Shown here in pieces: positions 34,847 to 44,190 of a stretch of 64,000 bases of DNA (within the stretch, counting starts at the first letter, position 1; every line of letters begins with the position of its first letter). Position numbers and translations under genes: made by a program. The stretch is from CAZNPL01 sp964574815. GTDB lineage: Bacteria > Planctomycetota > Phycisphaerae > UBA1845. The stretch spans positions 62,001-126,000 of the forward strand of contig CAZNPL010000010.1 of NCBI GenBank assembly GCA_964574815.1. Reading direction: 5' to 3'. Under the pieces are notes generated by a model. The model made no database searches. It saw only the letters and a program-made list of their open reading frames with translations, and was not told the origin of the DNA.

Positions 34847-37800
34847 ATGACAGAACGACGAGCGTGTTCAGCAGGGGTTGTGCTCGCAATGTTGACATTC
34901 GTGTTGATCGTCGGTTGCCCGGCGGTGGTACCGCCGAACGGCAACGGCACGATGGACGCGGACGGGGATGGTGTGCCCGACGGTCAGGACGTCTGCCCAG
35001 GATTTGACGACTCAGCGGACGCGGACGGGGACGGCGTTCCCGACGGATGCGACGCATGCGAGGGGTTTCCGGACGGCGTAGATTCCGACGGTGACGGGGT
35101 GGCCGACGGGTGCGATCTTTGCGCGGGGTTCGATGACGGTGAGGACGCCGACGGGGATGGCATACCGGACGAATGTGACGTTTGTACGGGTTCGAACGAT
35201 TTGATTGATCGCGACGGCGACGGCGTACCAGACGGATGCGATGCATGTCCGGGTTTTGACGACGACAGCGATGCCGACGGAGATGGGATCGCAGACGGGT
35301 GCGATTTCGACACGGGTTTCGGCAGTGACGATCTGATCCCATTTGCGACGGTGGAGGGGACGGGCGAGGCGGCTGATTTTCGCGCGCTAACAGTGGGCGA
35401 TCGGATCGTGATCAGCCTTCCCGAGCTCGAGGGCACGGGCGACGATGGATGTGAGTGCTCCTGGGTAATCGAACCTGAAAGTCGCGGTTCCTTTGAGCCG
35501 CCGGACGCGTGCACCACGGTGTTTGTTGTGGAGCAAGCAGGCGACGCGGTGATCGTCGGGCTGGAGACGTGTGGGGCGTTGCAGGACGGTTTTGCGCAAG
35601 GCGTCCGCGCCGGTTTTTCGCCGGCGGGGATTCTCTTGAAGGCGGTTGTTGCGGTCGAGCCGCCGCGGGACCCGGAGACGTGTTCGGCGGAGGCGGACAC
35701 CTGCGTCACGAGCGGTTCAAGCGTGAAGCTCGATGGGCGGGGCAGTCAAGGGGCCGACGGGTCCGGCGCGGGTACCGCAAAGCTTGCGTTTCGCTGGTTG
35801 CAGTCGGATGGGCCGGCAGTCGCGCTGCTCGATCCGTCCGATCCTGCTTCCGGGCGTTGCTGTGATCCGGCAGGGGGCGGAGCACTGGCTGAGTGTGTGG
35901 ATTTGACCATTTGTCATCTGCCGGAGGTGGTTTTTCAGGCGCCGGAGGTGACGACTCCTGTGGACGTTATGTTCGAGTTGGTGCTGGAGGCCCCGGAGGG
36001 CAGCGACACGGCCAATGCGACCATTCGCATCGTGGAACCGCCGGAGGGGGAAGGCGACACACTGCCCGACCCGTGTGCGTCGGTCACGTGCGAATCGGGC
36101 GAGGTATGTGTCGGTGGCGTGTGTGTGATCCTCTGCTCGGGCGACGCCGACTGCAGTTCTGGAAGGCCGCTTTGCGACACGGCGCGTGGTATGTGCGTTG
36201 AATGCCTGGGCGACGGCGACTGCGATAATGGGGCGTTTTGTGACGGGCGCGAGCGCTGCGTCGACTCGTCCTGTCAGTCCGGCGTTGCGCCCTGCGATGC
36301 GGCCGACTGTGACGAAGTGTCGGATATCTGTCGCTGCACGCGCGATGCGGACTGCGACGACGTGCTCACCTGCACGGTGGATGCATGCGACATCGGCACG
36401 GGCATCTGCACGCATACGCCGACCGATGATCTTTGCGACGACTCTCGCACGTGTACGTTGGACCGTTGCGATCCGGCGGAAGGGGACGCTGTGACCGGCT
36501 GTGTTTTCGTCCCGGACGACAGTCAGTGTATCGACTCGGCGACGTGCACGACGGATTTGTGTGACCCATTTCACTTCAGAGCCGACGATGTTTCGGGTTG
36601 CGTGTTCGTGAGCAATCACAGCTCGTGTGACGACGGCATCGTGTGCACGATCAACGCGTGCAGCCCGGGAAGCGACGGGGCGGATCCCGGTACGGGGTGC
36701 GTGTTCATCCCTTTTGACAACTACTGCGACGACTATGACCCGTGCACGGAGGACGCGTGCGAACCGACTTCTGCTGAGGCAGACGGCAGCGGTTGTACGC
36801 ACACGCTACTCGACCCTTCTTGCGATGCACCGCTGTTCGTCGATGACGATCCGGAGGCGTTTAACGACAGCGATACCTCGAACGACCCTGACTACGACCC
36901 CGACGCACCGGTTGGTACGAGGCGGAACCCGTACCGACGGATACAGACGGCCGTGGATGCCGCGATGCCCGGCGACACGGTGGTGGTGCGCGGAGGGACG
37001 TATTCGACCGGGACGGCGAATCAGAACGTGGTGATCCTCGACGTACCGGCCGATCATGGCGGCGAGGAAGGTCGGCCGCTCACCATCAAAGCGGCTGATG
37101 GCGAGCACGTGATCCTCGATGGCACGGCGCACGGCTCCGATTCACGAATTCTGGTGATCATTTCGGGTTCGCACGTGGTGCTCGAGGGGATGGAGATGCG
37201 CAACGCCCGCCGGACGGCGGTGGACGTCAACGCACCCGCCCATCATGTGACGGTGCGTTTGTGTGACGTGCACCACAACAACCGCGACACGAGCTTCATC
37301 GGCGGGGCGCTGCGGGGCGTGGGACCGATCCGGCACGTGGTCTTCGAGGACTGCCTCAGTCACCACAATTCGGTGGGGATCGAACTGCGCGAGTCGCCGA
37401 CGCAGGTGAACAGCACGGCCCACGTCCCGCCCACGGCGGGCAACACCGGTTTTGCGACCGATCTGCCGGAGAGTGAGTGGGACTCGTGGGAGGGCTGGAC
37501 CGAGTACGCGGCCCGGTACTGCACCGTTCGTCGTTGCGTGGTCTATGACAACCGTCTGCTGGACGAGCACAGCGACGGAATCATGATGCGTTACGCCATC
37601 GACACGGTGTTCGAGGACAATCTGTCGTTTTACAACGGCGACGACAACATTGACGGGCTGGCGGCGACTCGGTGCGTATTCCGGGGCAACATCGCATTCG
37701 GGGCGAATCCGGAGAACACGGTGGACGGGGACGGGAACGGGATCAAGGTGGGTGTGCGCGGCGGGTTGGACAACGTAGTGGCTCGCAATATCGCGTTCGA

Positions 37801-38308
37801 CAATCCGCGCGGGGGGATCGATCTGGCAGACACGGAGCGGGCCGAGGTCTACAACAACACGGTTTACAATAACGGGGAATGGTTCGGGATCTGGTTCGAG
37901 GGCACGCGGGCGCAGGTCGGCGGGATGCGGGTGCTGAACAACGTCTGCAAGCACAACGGGACGCTGGCCGGGCGGTCGGATATCGGCGTGCTGGGCGGGG
38001 TTCGGCTGGAGGTGTACGATTACAACTGCGTTTCCGACGACACATCAGGCAACTTCGCGCCGGACCCCGGCCCTCACGGCTACGCGTCAACGGATCCAGG
38101 GTTCCTGAACGAAGCCCTGGTGATCGACACAAGTTTTCCGTCCGGGCTGACCATTCCGGAACGGCTGGCGTTTATCCGCGACCAAGTCGTCGAGAAGCTG
38201 TCGCTGTCGCCGGGCAGCCCGGCCATCGACCGTGGGGTCGCGATTCCAGGGACGACGGACGGATTTCACGGCACGGCTCCGGACCTGGGCGCCATCGAAT
38301 CGCAGTAA
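34847..38308 (+). CDS. Giant lipoprotein: thrombospondin-3-like repeats, Cys-rich region, beta-helix
   Basis: 1153 aa. Lipoprotein signal (LAMLTFVLIVGC). Residues 37-162 are six exact-length 21-aa calcium-type repeats (DADGDGVPDGCDACxGF...). A domain of uncertain type (about 165-390, with FRWLQSDGPAVALLD recalling PKD/REJ-like strands) follows. Residues about 405-665 hold Cys-rich modules (for example CTVDACDIGTGICTHTP). Residues about 685-1153 are a right-handed beta-helix starting RIQTAVDAAMPGDTVVVRGG, a DUF1565/NosD-type opening. The helix is shared with the gene at 39793, partly at 100% DNA identity. It is probably a surface-anchored carbohydrate-binding or carbohydrate-cleaving protein. 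Confidence 0.85.
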   Translation: MTERRACSAGVVLAMLTFVLIVGCPAVVPPNGNGTMDADGDGVPDGQDVCPGFDDSADADGDGVPDGCDACEGFPDGVDSDGDGVADGCDLCAGFDDGEDADGDGIPDECDVCTGSNDLIDRDGDGVPDGCDACPGFDDDSDADGDGIADGCDFDTGFGSDDLIPFATVEGTGEAADFRALTVGDRIVISLPELEGTGDDGCECSWVIEPESRGSFEPPDACTTVFVVEQAGDAVIVGLETCGALQDGFAQGVRAGFSPAGILLKAVVAVEPPRDPETCSAEADTCVTSGSSVKLDGRGSQGADGSGAGTAKLAFRWLQSDGPAVALLDPSDPASGRCCDPAGGGALAECVDLTICHLPEVVFQAPEVTTPVDVMFELVLEAPEGSDTANATIRIVEPPEGEGDTLPDPCASVTCESGEVCVGGVCVILCSGDADCSSGRPLCDTARGMCVECLGDGDCDNGAFCDGRERCVDSSCQSGVAPCDAADCDEVSDICRCTRDADCDDVLTCTVDACDIGTGICTHTPTDDLCDDSRTCTLDRCDPAEGDAVTGCVFVPDDSQCIDSATCTTDLCDPFHFRADDVSGCVFVSNHSSCDDGIVCTINACSPGSDGADPGTGCVFIPFDNYCDDYDPCTEDACEPTSAEADGSGCTHTLLDPSCDAPLFVDDDPEAFNDSDTSNDPDYDPDAPVGTRRNPYRRIQTAVDAAMPGDTVVVRGGTYSTGTANQNVVILDVPADHGGEEGRPLTIKAADGEHVILDGTAHGSDSRILVIISGSHVVLEGMEMRNARRTAVDVNAPAHHVTVRLCDVHHNNRDTSFIGGALRGVGPIRHVVFEDCLSHHNSVGIELRESPTQVNSTAHVPPTAGNTGFATDLPESEWDSWEGWTEYAARYCTVRRCVVYDNRLLDEHSDGIMMRYAIDTVFEDNLSFYNGDDNIDGLAATRCVFRGNIAFGANPENTVDGDGNGIKVGVRGGLDNVVARNIAFDNPRGGIDLADTERAEVYNNTVYNNGEWFGIWFEGTRAQVGGMRVLNNVCKHNGTLAGRSDIGVLGGVRLEVYDYNCVSDDTSGNFAPDPGPHGYASTDPGFLNEALVIDTSFPSGLTIPERLAFIRDQVVEKLSLSPGSPAIDRGVAIPGTTDGFHGTAPDLGAIESQ
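34955..35332 (+). repeat. Six tandem 63-bp repeats encoding calcium-binding 21-aa units
   Basis: Six consecutive units of 21 codons, each reading D-x-D-G-D-G-x-x-D-x-C/Q-D followed by a Cys/Gly/Phe segment. The DNA units are related but not identical. The Asp spacing is that of thrombospondin type 3 calcium loops, here with added Cys that could pair between neighbours. Confidence 0.8.
37124..37974 (+). repeat. 851-bp exact direct repeat, copy A (beta-helix segment)
   Basis: Matches 42910-43760 base for base as far as I can read, and the antisense and alternative-frame translations of the two segments are also identical. Divergence begins abruptly on both sides although the proteins remain homologous there. 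This points to recent gene conversion or recombination between the two giant lipoprotein genes, or to an assembly artefact. Confidence 0.9.
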
Positions 38309-38365
38309 GGGGTGGCTTGGTGCATCCCTGGGCCGCATTTCCGCTGCCTTTACCCGCGCATGCAC

Positions 38366-38391
38366 GCATTCTTCCCCCGGGGGGAGAATTC
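38366..38391 (+). terminator. Possible terminator after the first giant gene
   Basis: An almost perfect palindrome, ATTCTTCCCCC then GGGGGGAGAAT, 60 nt after the stop codon, with a single G-T type mismatch and no T-run. It may terminate or pause transcription before the thioredoxin gene. Confidence 0.35.
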
Positions 38392-38470
38392 GGGTATGCT
38401 ACGGGTCGCGTTTGGGCGATGATCAAGACTCGATTTCAGAGACTAGTTTTTCATTGAGAGGTTTGAAGAC

Positions 38471-39235
38471 ATGAAAATTGCATGCAGGACGGTCCTTCTG
38501 GCAGCTGCGTTCGGGCTGGCGGTGAGTTCTCCAGCGATTGCCCAGCAGGGCGATGTGAGCGTCCAGATCGACGAGCTCAAGCAGATCCAGGAGGATCTCA
38601 AGGGGGAGGTGAGTTCCCTCAAGCAGGAGATGTCGGCCCTCAAGACGGAGCTGCAGAAACTCCGTGGTGAGATGACCAAAGCGATGGCGGTCATGCGTGC
38701 GGCGCAGCGGGGGCAACAACAGCGACGCCAGCGGCCGGCTGAGGCCATGGTCGGCAAAGACGCCCCCCAGTTTTCGGTGACCACAATCGATGGGGAAGAG
38801 ATGAGGATCGGGGGCAAGCGAGAGAAGCCTCAGGTTCTGTTCTGTTGGGCTTCCTGGTGCGGGTACTGCAAGCGCGCGTTGCCCGGGATTGAGACGCTGC
38901 ACCAGAAGTACAAAGACAAAGGTGTTGACGTACTGGCCGTGAATCTGGATGCACGCGGTGAAAGCGGGCGGGCGCGCACCGAAGAGCAGACGCTCAAGTC
39001 CTACCAGGACCTCAATCTCACGTTGCCGATGACGATGACCACTGACAGCAACGACACGCAGAAGATACAGGCGGCGTTTAAGGCGACGAGCTTTCCGACG
39101 CTGTTCGTGCTCGGTCCCAGCGGTGACGTTGAATCAGTGCATATCGGTGCCAAGCGAGGGTTGGAAAACACTGTGGCCGCCGAGCTGGATCTCCTGCTGG
39201 CCGGTAAGACGCGGGACGCGTTTCCGAAGAACTAG
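38471..39235 (+). CDS. Secreted TlpA/AhpC-type thioredoxin-fold protein
   Basis: 254 aa with signal peptide (TVLLAAAFGLAVSSPAIAQ) and a GAGAGG site. Residues about 30-75 form a coiled coil (IDELKQIQEDLKGEVSSLKQ and on). The redoxin domain has FCWASWCGYCKRALPG, with active-site CGYC, then FPTLFVLGPSGD with the cis-Pro. Such proteins reduce or exchange disulfides outside the cytoplasm. Its position between two genes whose products hold dozens of Cys suggests that it helps fold them or keep them correctly paired; that is inference. A good stem-loop follows. Confidence 0.88.
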   Translation: MKIACRTVLLAAAFGLAVSSPAIAQQGDVSVQIDELKQIQEDLKGEVSSLKQEMSALKTELQKLRGEMTKAMAVMRAAQRGQQQRRQRPAEAMVGKDAPQFSVTTIDGEEMRIGGKREKPQVLFCWASWCGYCKRALPGIETLHQKYKDKGVDVLAVNLDARGESGRARTEEQTLKSYQDLNLTLPMTMTTDSNDTQKIQAAFKATSFPTLFVLGPSGDVESVHIGAKRGLENTVAAELDLLLAGKTRDAFPKN

Positions 39236-39792
39236 TTCGCAGTAGCACCGGTTTTTTCTGATGTTCGTCGCAGCCAAATGACGTGTGCCTCGCTGAGGCA
39301 AGCAAATGCGTGCCGGGGATGTCAAGGTTGGTACGCATTGAGCTGGCGGATCGAGGTGCCAGGAGTCATGGGGGTCTTACCGGAAGGGTAAGACCCCTGT
39401 TGCTTGGCACGTTGCGCGCGGACAAACGGACTGAAGAGCTACGCCACTGAGGGCGGCGGAGGTCTTTGGTGCATGCGTCTGCGATACGCCTGCTCCGCGT
39501 CAGCACAGGCACGCTCCAAGACGCCATTGCACTCGCTTAACCCACACGTTGCTTGCTCCCAACCGCCTTTTTGACGACTTCTCTGCAGCATCACTCGCAT
39601 TCGTAACCTTCCGCTCTATCGCCCTCCTTTCAGTGAATCGTTCGTAAGCTATTTGTTCACATGATGATGGGTTACGCGCAGCGACGGGACTGCTCCCCTC
39701 GTGTTTGCCGGCGTGGCCGGGATATCGAATAGCACAAGTGGCAAAAGGGGGCGGCTGAGCGAGCAGAGGCGGGGGGGAAAGGCGTGTGGTGA
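39236..39792. other. Intergenic region upstream of the second giant gene
   Basis: 557 nt without a supported gene. It holds the terminator hairpin at 39371-39397 and, at its right end, purine-rich GGGGGGGAAAGG (about 39771-39782), a possible ribosome site for ATG 39793. The remaining 370 nt show no clear structure and should contain the promoter of the 39793 gene. Confidence 0.5.
39371..39397 (+). terminator. Stem-loop terminator after the thioredoxin-like gene
   Basis: A perfect 11-bp stem, GGGGTCTTACC (39371-39381) and GGTAAGACCCC (39387-39397), with a GGAAG loop, 135 nt after the stop. It is followed by TGTTGCTT, a weak T-tract. Confidence 0.7.
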
Positions 39793-42700
39793 ATGCGAAT
39801 CTCACGAGCGTGGGGCGGCTTGGCGACCGTTATTGGTCTTGCGTTGGTGATCGGTTTGAACGCGACAATATCGGGCTGCCAGGGACCTGCGACGGCAAAC
39901 GCCGCCGGCCTTGGAGACAGCGCACCTGACGATGACGGCACGGATGACTCGGCATCGTCACCTGACCAGCATGAGCCGGAGGGGGAGGGAAGCGACGGAC
40001 TATCACCTGCCGGGCTTGAGGACCCCATTTCCGATCCGCCACCGGACGAAGGTGGCGACCTGGTGGAGGTCACACCCGATTTGTCCGGGCCCATCGAGGC
40101 GTGTCCGGTCTCGTTCGACGTCGCCGCGTTCGGCGGCGCACCGGAGCCGTTCGTTCGTGGCCGGTCGCCGCTCAAGGTCGTCGGCCGGATTGCACAAGCG
40201 GAGGACGTATTACGTTCTGTACCCTCCCGACTGATCTACATTTGGCGTTTTGACGACGTCGAGATCAATGGTCCCGCCGAGACTCACTTCGAGCAGCCAT
40301 TTGAATTCCTGAAGAACGGCAGGCACCGGGTGGGTCTGGCGGTCTACGAACCGGAAACCGACGAGAGATTCGACTGCCGTGCGCGGTTGACGGGCGAAAC
40401 GGAAATCACGGTGATGCTGATGGGCCGGCGGGAACCCGGCACGGACGACGGCACGCTTGCGGAGTGCGCGTTGGACGCCGATTGCGACGACGGGATGTAC
40501 TGCAACGGGGCCGAGACGTGCAGCGCAGGAGTCTGTCAGGCGGGTTCGTCCCCGTGCGGGGGCGCGTTGTGTGATGAGGCGAATGACGCGTGTGTGGAAT
40601 GTCTGGCGGATTCGAATTGCAATGACGGTTTGTATTGTAACGGGGTCGAGCGCTGCGTCGGAGGCGAATGTGTGGCCGGCGGCGATCCCTGCAGCGGTCG
40701 TCCGTGCGACGAGGACGGCGACGCGTGCGGGGGTTGCTCGGCGGACACGGAGTGCGACGACGGGTTATTCTGCAATGGCGTTGAGGCGTGCGTAGCCGGC
40801 CGCTGCGAAGCGGGCTCGGGGCCGTGCGACGGAGCGTATTGCATCGAGGTGCTTGACCTTTGCGTAGACTGCCTGCAGGACGCGGACTGCGCGGACGACT
40901 TGTTCTGCAATGGAAGCGAGTCGTGCGTTGAAGGTACGTGCATGCCGGGCACCGTGCCCTGTGCGGACCAGCTCTGTGACGAATCGGCCGATCGGTGCGC
41001 GGATTGTCTGGACGACGGCGACTGCGACGACGGCGTGTTTTGCAACGGGGCCGAAGGGTGTTTCAGCGGATTATGCCGTGCGGGATCGCCGCCGTGTGCG
41101 GACCAGATGTGCGACGAGTCCGGGGAGCGGTGCGTCGCTTGCGTCGAGCACAGTGACTGCGACGACGGGTTGTTTTGCAACGGAAGTGAGTGGTGCGTGG
41201 ATGGGTCTTGCGTAGCGGGGTCAGCGGCTTGCACGGACCTGCTCTGCAACGAATCAACTGACAGCTGCGTAGACTGCCTGGACGACGGTGATTGTGACGA
41301 CGGCGTTTTCTGCAACGGGGCGGAAGTGTGCGTGAGCGGGGTCTGTCAAACCGGATCGGCGCCGTGCACGAACCTGATGTGTGACGAGTCGGGCGACCGC
41401 TGTGTGGGGTGTCTGGCGGATTCCGATTGCGATGATGGTTTGTTCTGCAACGGGGCGGAGCTGTGCGTCGATGGCGGTTGCTTTGCGGATTCGGCACCAT
41501 GCTCCGGACAGATGTGCGACGAGGTTGGTGACTCGTGCGTGGATTGCCTAGCGGACGCCGATTGCGATGACGGGCGATTCTGCAACGGGGCGGAGATCTG
41601 CGAGGCGGGCGTATGCCTGAGTGATAGTGGCCCGTGTGCGGGTCAGCTTTGCGACGAGGCCTCGGATGTATGTGTGGACTGTCTGGACGACGGCGATTGC
41701 AACGACGGTTTGTTCTGCAACGGGAGCGAGACTTGCGTCGGGGGCACGTGCATGGCCGGCGTGTGGCCATGTGCGGACGGCGAGACATGCGACGAGAGCG
41801 CGAACACGTGCTTTGTGGATAACCGGCCTTACTTTGTGGATGGGTTGCCTCTGGATCTTCGGGGCGCGACGCCGGAGCGTGGGGAGTTGTTGCTGACCCT
41901 GAACGAGATGCCGGCGGGGACTTCGCAAATCGAGCTCGTGCTTACGGTTTTCGACGCGGACAACCCGGAGGGACGGCTTTTCGTCAACGGCAACGGGCCG
42001 ATCAACCTTTGGGGTGACCAGGCGCTTTACGAGCATGACGGGGTCACCGCGCTGCTCGATCCGATCGCGACTGATGCTCAGTGGTACCAGGTCGGGAGCA
42101 ACACGCTGGAGTTCTGGCACGACGCGACGGGCGGCTATGTCGTTGAGGACCTGACGGTAAACTTTGTCACGACGTCCGTGACGTGCGTCGCCGATTCGGA
42201 ATGCGACGACGGTTCTCCGTGCACCTTTGATTACTGCGATCCGTCGAATCCCGGGGCCAATGTTCAGGGTTGTGTTTTCGAGCCGATTGCGGGCTGTTGC
42301 ACGGACAACAGCGACTGCGGCACCGGTCAGTACTGCGACGCGAACAACACGTGTCAGGACGGCGGGGCATCGGCGAACGGCCGGCTCGTGCGCGGGGACG
42401 GATCCACATCGGCGGCGGGACGATCCGTCACGGTGGCCGCTTACGCGAGCGGCGCCGACCCGGACTGGGACGCCCCGGTGGCCTCGGTCACAACGAGCGA
42501 TGGAACGTTCTCGCTTGATGTGCCTGACGGGTTCTCGGGCTTTCTGTACGTGCCGCCATCGGATGCCGATGGAATCCGATGTGAGAGCGACACGCTTGCC
42601 TACGAGCCGGGGACGGAGCAGGTGGCGGTGGTCTTTTTCGAGCTTCACGTGGATCGACCTGGAGACGGGGTGGGCCGTGACGGAGACGACGGCAATCCGG

Positions 42701-44094
42701 GGACGCCCGGCGCGCCCTTCGCGACCATTCAGGCCGCGATGGATGCGGCGCTTCCGGGTGACACGGTGCTGGTGCGTGAAGGAGTGTACTCGACCGGGAC
42801 GACCAATCAGAACTTTGTGGTTTTGAACGTGCCGTCGGGCACGGGTGGGACGGAGGGGCGGCCGATCACGGTCAAGGCGGCCGAGGGAGAGGATGTGGTC
42901 ATCGACGGGACGGCGCACGGCTCCGATTCACGAATTCTGGTGATCATTTCGGGTTCGCACGTGGTGCTCGAGGGGATGGAGATGCGCAACGCCCGCCGGA
43001 CGGCGGTGGACGTCAACGCACCCGCCCATCATGTGACGGTGCGTTTGTGTGACGTGCACCACAACAACCGCGACACGAGCTTCATCGGCGGGGCGCTGCG
43101 GGGCGTGGGACCGATCCGGCACGTGGTCTTCGAGGACTGCCTCAGTCACCACAATTCGGTGGGGATCGAACTGCGCGAGTCGCCGACGCAGGTGAACAGC
43201 ACGGCCCACGTCCCGCCCACGGCGGGCAACACCGGTTTTGCGACCGATCTGCCGGAGAGTGAGTGGGACTCGTGGGAGGGCTGGACCGAGTACGCGGCCC
43301 GGTACTGCACCGTTCGTCGTTGCGTGGTCTATGACAACCGTCTGCTGGACGAGCACAGCGACGGAATCATGATGCGTTACGCCATCGACACGGTGTTCGA
43401 GGACAATCTGTCGTTTTACAACGGCGACGACAACATTGACGGGCTGGCGGCGACTCGGTGCGTATTCCGGGGCAACATCGCATTCGGGGCGAATCCGGAG
43501 AACACGGTGGACGGGGACGGGAACGGGATCAAGGTGGGTGTGCGCGGCGGGTTGGACAACGTAGTGGCTCGCAATATCGCGTTCGACAATCCGCGCGGGG
43601 GGATCGATCTGGCAGACACGGAGCGGGCCGAGGTCTACAACAACACGGTTTACAATAACGGGGAATGGTTCGGGATCTGGTTCGAGGGCACGCGGGCGCA
43701 GGTCGGCGGGATGCGGGTGCTGAACAACGTCTGCAAGCACAACGGGACGCTGGCCGGGCGCTCGGACATCGGCGTGCTGAGCGGTGCCCGGTTGCTGGCG
43801 TTCGACTACAACAGCGTTTCGGACGACGCGTCAGGCAACTTCGCCCCGGCGCCGGGTCCGCATGGATTCACTTCGACGGACCCGGGTTTTGTCAACGAGA
43901 GTCTGACGGTCGACACGGCGTTTCCGGCAGGGCTGACCATTCCGCAGAGGTTGGCATTTATCCGTGACCAGGTGATGGATAAGTTTTCGCTGTCGCCGGG
44001 AAGTCCGCTGATCGACGAAGGCACTCACATTCCGGGCGTCACCGATGGATTCAGCGGCGCCGGACCTGATCTGGGGGCTGTCGAGTCGCCGTAA
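39793..44094 (+). CDS. Giant lipoprotein: ten tandem 8-Cys repeats and beta-helix
   Basis: 1433 aa. N-terminal signal with GLNATISGC (probable lipobox SGC), an acidic low-complexity stretch to about residue 95, then a domain with IYIWRFDDVEINGPAETHF that reads like a PKD fold. Residues 225-675 are ten 45-aa units, each with eight Cys (pattern CxxDxDCDDGxFCNGxExC...GxC...PC...CDExxDxC). A further beta-rich domain (about 680-800) follows, then more Cys modules, a carboxypeptidase-regulatory-like strand set (about 860-950) and the DUF1565-type beta-helix (about 970-1433). The helix is shared with the 34847 gene. It is likely surface-exposed, adhesive or polysaccharide-active. Confidence 0.85.
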   Translation: MRISRAWGGLATVIGLALVIGLNATISGCQGPATANAAGLGDSAPDDDGTDDSASSPDQHEPEGEGSDGLSPAGLEDPISDPPPDEGGDLVEVTPDLSGPIEACPVSFDVAAFGGAPEPFVRGRSPLKVVGRIAQAEDVLRSVPSRLIYIWRFDDVEINGPAETHFEQPFEFLKNGRHRVGLAVYEPETDERFDCRARLTGETEITVMLMGRREPGTDDGTLAECALDADCDDGMYCNGAETCSAGVCQAGSSPCGGALCDEANDACVECLADSNCNDGLYCNGVERCVGGECVAGGDPCSGRPCDEDGDACGGCSADTECDDGLFCNGVEACVAGRCEAGSGPCDGAYCIEVLDLCVDCLQDADCADDLFCNGSESCVEGTCMPGTVPCADQLCDESADRCADCLDDGDCDDGVFCNGAEGCFSGLCRAGSPPCADQMCDESGERCVACVEHSDCDDGLFCNGSEWCVDGSCVAGSAACTDLLCNESTDSCVDCLDDGDCDDGVFCNGAEVCVSGVCQTGSAPCTNLMCDESGDRCVGCLADSDCDDGLFCNGAELCVDGGCFADSAPCSGQMCDEVGDSCVDCLADADCDDGRFCNGAEICEAGVCLSDSGPCAGQLCDEASDVCVDCLDDGDCNDGLFCNGSETCVGGTCMAGVWPCADGETCDESANTCFVDNRPYFVDGLPLDLRGATPERGELLLTLNEMPAGTSQIELVLTVFDADNPEGRLFVNGNGPINLWGDQALYEHDGVTALLDPIATDAQWYQVGSNTLEFWHDATGGYVVEDLTVNFVTTSVTCVADSECDDGSPCTFDYCDPSNPGANVQGCVFEPIAGCCTDNSDCGTGQYCDANNTCQDGGASANGRLVRGDGSTSAAGRSVTVAAYASGADPDWDAPVASVTTSDGTFSLDVPDGFSGFLYVPPSDADGIRCESDTLAYEPGTEQVAVVFFELHVDRPGDGVGRDGDDGNPGTPGAPFATIQAAMDAALPGDTVLVREGVYSTGTTNQNFVVLNVPSGTGGTEGRPITVKAAEGEDVVIDGTAHGSDSRILVIISGSHVVLEGMEMRNARRTAVDVNAPAHHVTVRLCDVHHNNRDTSFIGGALRGVGPIRHVVFEDCLSHHNSVGIELRESPTQVNSTAHVPPTAGNTGFATDLPESEWDSWEGWTEYAARYCTVRRCVVYDNRLLDEHSDGIMMRYAIDTVFEDNLSFYNGDDNIDGLAATRCVFRGNIAFGANPENTVDGDGNGIKVGVRGGLDNVVARNIAFDNPRGGIDLADTERAEVYNNTVYNNGEWFGIWFEGTRAQVGGMRVLNNVCKHNGTLAGRSDIGVLSGARLLAFDYNSVSDDASGNFAPAPGPHGFTSTDPGFVNESLTVDTAFPAGLTIPQRLAFIRDQVMDKFSLSPGSPLIDEGTHIPGVTDGFSGAGPDLGAVESP
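40465..41817 (+). repeat. Ten tandem 135-bp repeats encoding 8-Cys modules
   Basis: Each unit is about 45 codons, begins at a Cys codon and keeps the core CNGxExC. Units 5, 7 and 8 are the most alike, so the array probably grew by local duplication. Copies differ enough at DNA level that they are not an assembly stutter. Confidence 0.85.
42910..43760 (+). repeat. 851-bp exact direct repeat, copy B (beta-helix segment)
   Basis: Partner of 37124-37974, offset by 5786 bp, same orientation and same reading frame of the host gene. It encodes about 283 residues of the beta-helix with no amino-acid difference from copy A, while the parts on each side differ clearly. Confidence 0.9.
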
Positions 44095-44127
44095 GGCGTG
44101 CAGCATACGCATCAAGCGTGGTATCAT

Positions 44128-44164
44128 GGGCAAGCGCAGCCGCAAGTGACGGCTACGCTTGCCC
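44128..44164. terminator. Hairpin 1 between convergent genes
   Basis: A 15-bp stem with one mismatch: GGGCAAGCGCAGCCG (44128-44142) against CGGCTACGCTTGCCC (44150-44164), 7-nt loop, 34 nt after the stop of the giant gene. With the next hairpin it separates two convergent transcripts. Confidence 0.55.
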
Positions 44165-44190
44165 GTCGATTTCTTTCGTCCGGCAAGGAC

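Noticed and set aside
40465..41817. CRISPR-like array
   Set aside because: The repeats are 135-bp in-frame protein modules without unique spacers of constant length.
41548..42918. 456-aa minus-strand frame opposite the Cys-rich giant gene
   Set aside because: Shadow frame; no ribosome site, no recognisable domain.
37142..43740. Two identical 270-aa minus-strand frames (37142-37954 and 42928-43740)
   Set aside because: They are antisense shadows of the duplicated beta-helix segment; their identity only reflects the 851-bp DNA repeat.
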